64,000 bases of DNA from Flavobacteriales bacterium (GTDB lineage: Bacteria; Bacteroidota; Bacteroidia; Flavobacteriales_F; PHOS-HE28). Of this stretch, positions 63,312 through 64,000 are shown piece by piece. The stretch covers positions 372,001-436,000 of the forward strand of contig JAEUSU010000008.1 of assembly GCA_016788635.1 (NCBI GenBank). Reading direction: 5' to 3'. Position numbers and translations under genes: made by a program. The notes under the pieces were generated by a model. The model was not told where the DNA came from, made no database searches, and was given only the letters and a program-made list of their open reading frames with translations. Position 1 is the first letter of the stretch. Every line of letters starts with the position of its first letter.

Positions 63312-64000
63312 TTAGGCAGCCCACATCCGCTTCAGCTCCGGCCAGCGCCGACGGCTCACTTCCAGCTTCTCGCCGTCCTTCAGCTCGGCGTGTCCATCGT
63401 GCAGTCGCAAAATGGTGTCCTTGCGCACCAAGGCGCTGCGGTTGATGCGCAGGAAGCCGAAGGGTGTCAACATCTCCTCGAATTCCTTCAGCGTGCGAGC
63501 CAGCAGGTAGCGGCGATCATGCACCAGATGCACCCACGTGTAGTTGCGGTCGGCCATGCAGCGCTCCACCTCGGTGGGGGCCACGAAGAAGGTGCGGTCA
63601 CCGTGCGGGATGGTCAGGCGGAATGTCTCCACTTGGGGCTGCGCAATGTTGGCCAGGAACTGGTCCTGCACCTTTTCGCGGTCCAATGCGGCGGCGTGGC
63701 GCTCCTGGAAACGCTCCAATGCAAAGGCCATCTCATCGGGCTGGGCGGGCTTGGGCAGGTAGTCCAGCGCGCTGAACCGGATGGCCTGAATGGCATATCG
63801 CTGAAAGCCCGTGACGAAAATGACCTCGAAGTCCCAACGCTTCATCTCGCGTAGCAGGTCAAAACCGCTTCCTCCGGGCATTTCCACATCCAGGAACACC
63901 AAGGCGGGCTTCAGTTCGGCGATCATACGCCTAGCCTCAGTGATGTTCGCTGCTTCGCCACTGACCTCCACCTCCGGATGTGCATCGGCGAGCAGGCCGC
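63312..64000 (-). CDS. LytTR-family response regulator, N-terminus cut by window end
   Basis: The frame runs to the window edge, so the N-terminal residues are missing; about 229 residues are visible. The receiver domain shows the phospho-acceptor Asp in LVFLDVEMPG, the Thr/Lys switch segment VIFVTGFQRYA and YLPKP. A LytTR DNA-binding domain (about 130-228) contains MADRNYTWVHLV, LKEFEEML, FLRINRSALV. Such regulators usually act with a membrane histidine kinase (LytS/7TMR type), which is expected just beyond the right edge. It stands 93 nt from the T9SS cargo gene, whose control it might exert. Confidence 0.9.
   Translation of the reverse strand, partial: GLLADAHPEVEVSGEAANITEARRMIAELKPALVFLDVEMPGGSGFDLLREMKRWDFEVIFVTGFQRYAIQAIRFSALDYLPKPAQPDEMAFALERFQERHAAALDREKVQDQFLANIAQPQVETFRLTIPHGDRTFFVAPTEVERCMADRNYTWVHLVHDRRYLLARTLKEFEEMLTPFGFLRINRSALVRKDTILRLHDGHAELKDGEKLEVSRRRWPELKRMWAA

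Overview
The window is a GC-rich (roughly 60 %, estimated by eye) chromosomal segment of a Bacteroidota bacterium, most likely of the Flavobacteriales. Evidence: six proteins carry type A and two carry type B (gliding-motility/CHU_C) type IX secretion system (T9SS) C-terminal sorting domains. A PorP/SprF protein, a CtlX citrulline hydrolase and a VWA/DxSxS membrane protein typical of the phylum are also present. Good Shine-Dalgarno sequences are generally absent, and Bacteroidota-type -7 boxes (TAnnTTTG or TAnnTTCG) occur upstream of several genes. No rRNA, tRNA, CRISPR array, insertion sequence or phage gene was seen.

Layout, left to right. 1-3.7 kb: a glycan-degradation group of a GH20 hexosaminidase (cut by the window edge), CutC and a lipoprotein GH2 beta-mannosidase that lacks its usual C-terminal domain. 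3.8-10.9 kb: a T9SS cargo with duplicated CUB-like modules, a VWA membrane protein, a DUF218 protein and a secreted lysyl-endopeptidase-like protease. 11-15.1 kb: a minus-strand housekeeping block (Fer4_19/CDGSH protein, OsmC, an isoprenylcysteine-methyltransferase-like protein, a LolA-like protein, a SET-domain protein, a SpmA-SpmB fusion). 15.3-21.8 kb: a large Asp-box propeller T9SS cargo, an OmpA lipoprotein, a class D beta-lactamase, a DUF1761 protein and a small secreted protein. 21.9-25.3 kb: FtsK and a lipoprotein. 25.5-29.2 kb: arginase, CtlX and ArgRS, forming an arginine cluster. 29.3-38.8 kb: a TonB-dependent receptor, then PorP/SprF with two paralogous giant PKD/CHU_C adhesins on the minus strand. 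39-44 kb: Ffh, a glycine-rich T9SS cargo and a serine hydrolase. 44.1-48.7 kb: a MacB-type ABC exporter operon (ATPase, two permeases, adaptor) whose three spacers all contain heptanucleotide-phased CAAC repeats. 48.7-49.9 kb: an unknown membrane protein and a phosphoribosyltransferase. 50.2-60.4 kb: a tightly packed three-gene operon of outer-membrane barrel, 2154-residue TANFOR-type protein and FN3 protein. 60.4-64 kb: two strong hairpins, two T9SS cargos with similar sorting domains and a LytTR response regulator cut by the right edge.

The main theme is the cell surface. T9SS substrates, adhesins, a protease, glycosidases, an efflux pump and beta-lactam-active enzymes are interspersed with ordinary housekeeping genes. 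The best candidates for something not well described are the barrel/TANFOR/FN3 operon, the heptad repeats between the ABC-operon genes, and several genes whose -7 box lies only 4-6 nt before the start codon, which would imply leaderless mRNAs. All functions are read from motifs and family resemblance. No database search was run.
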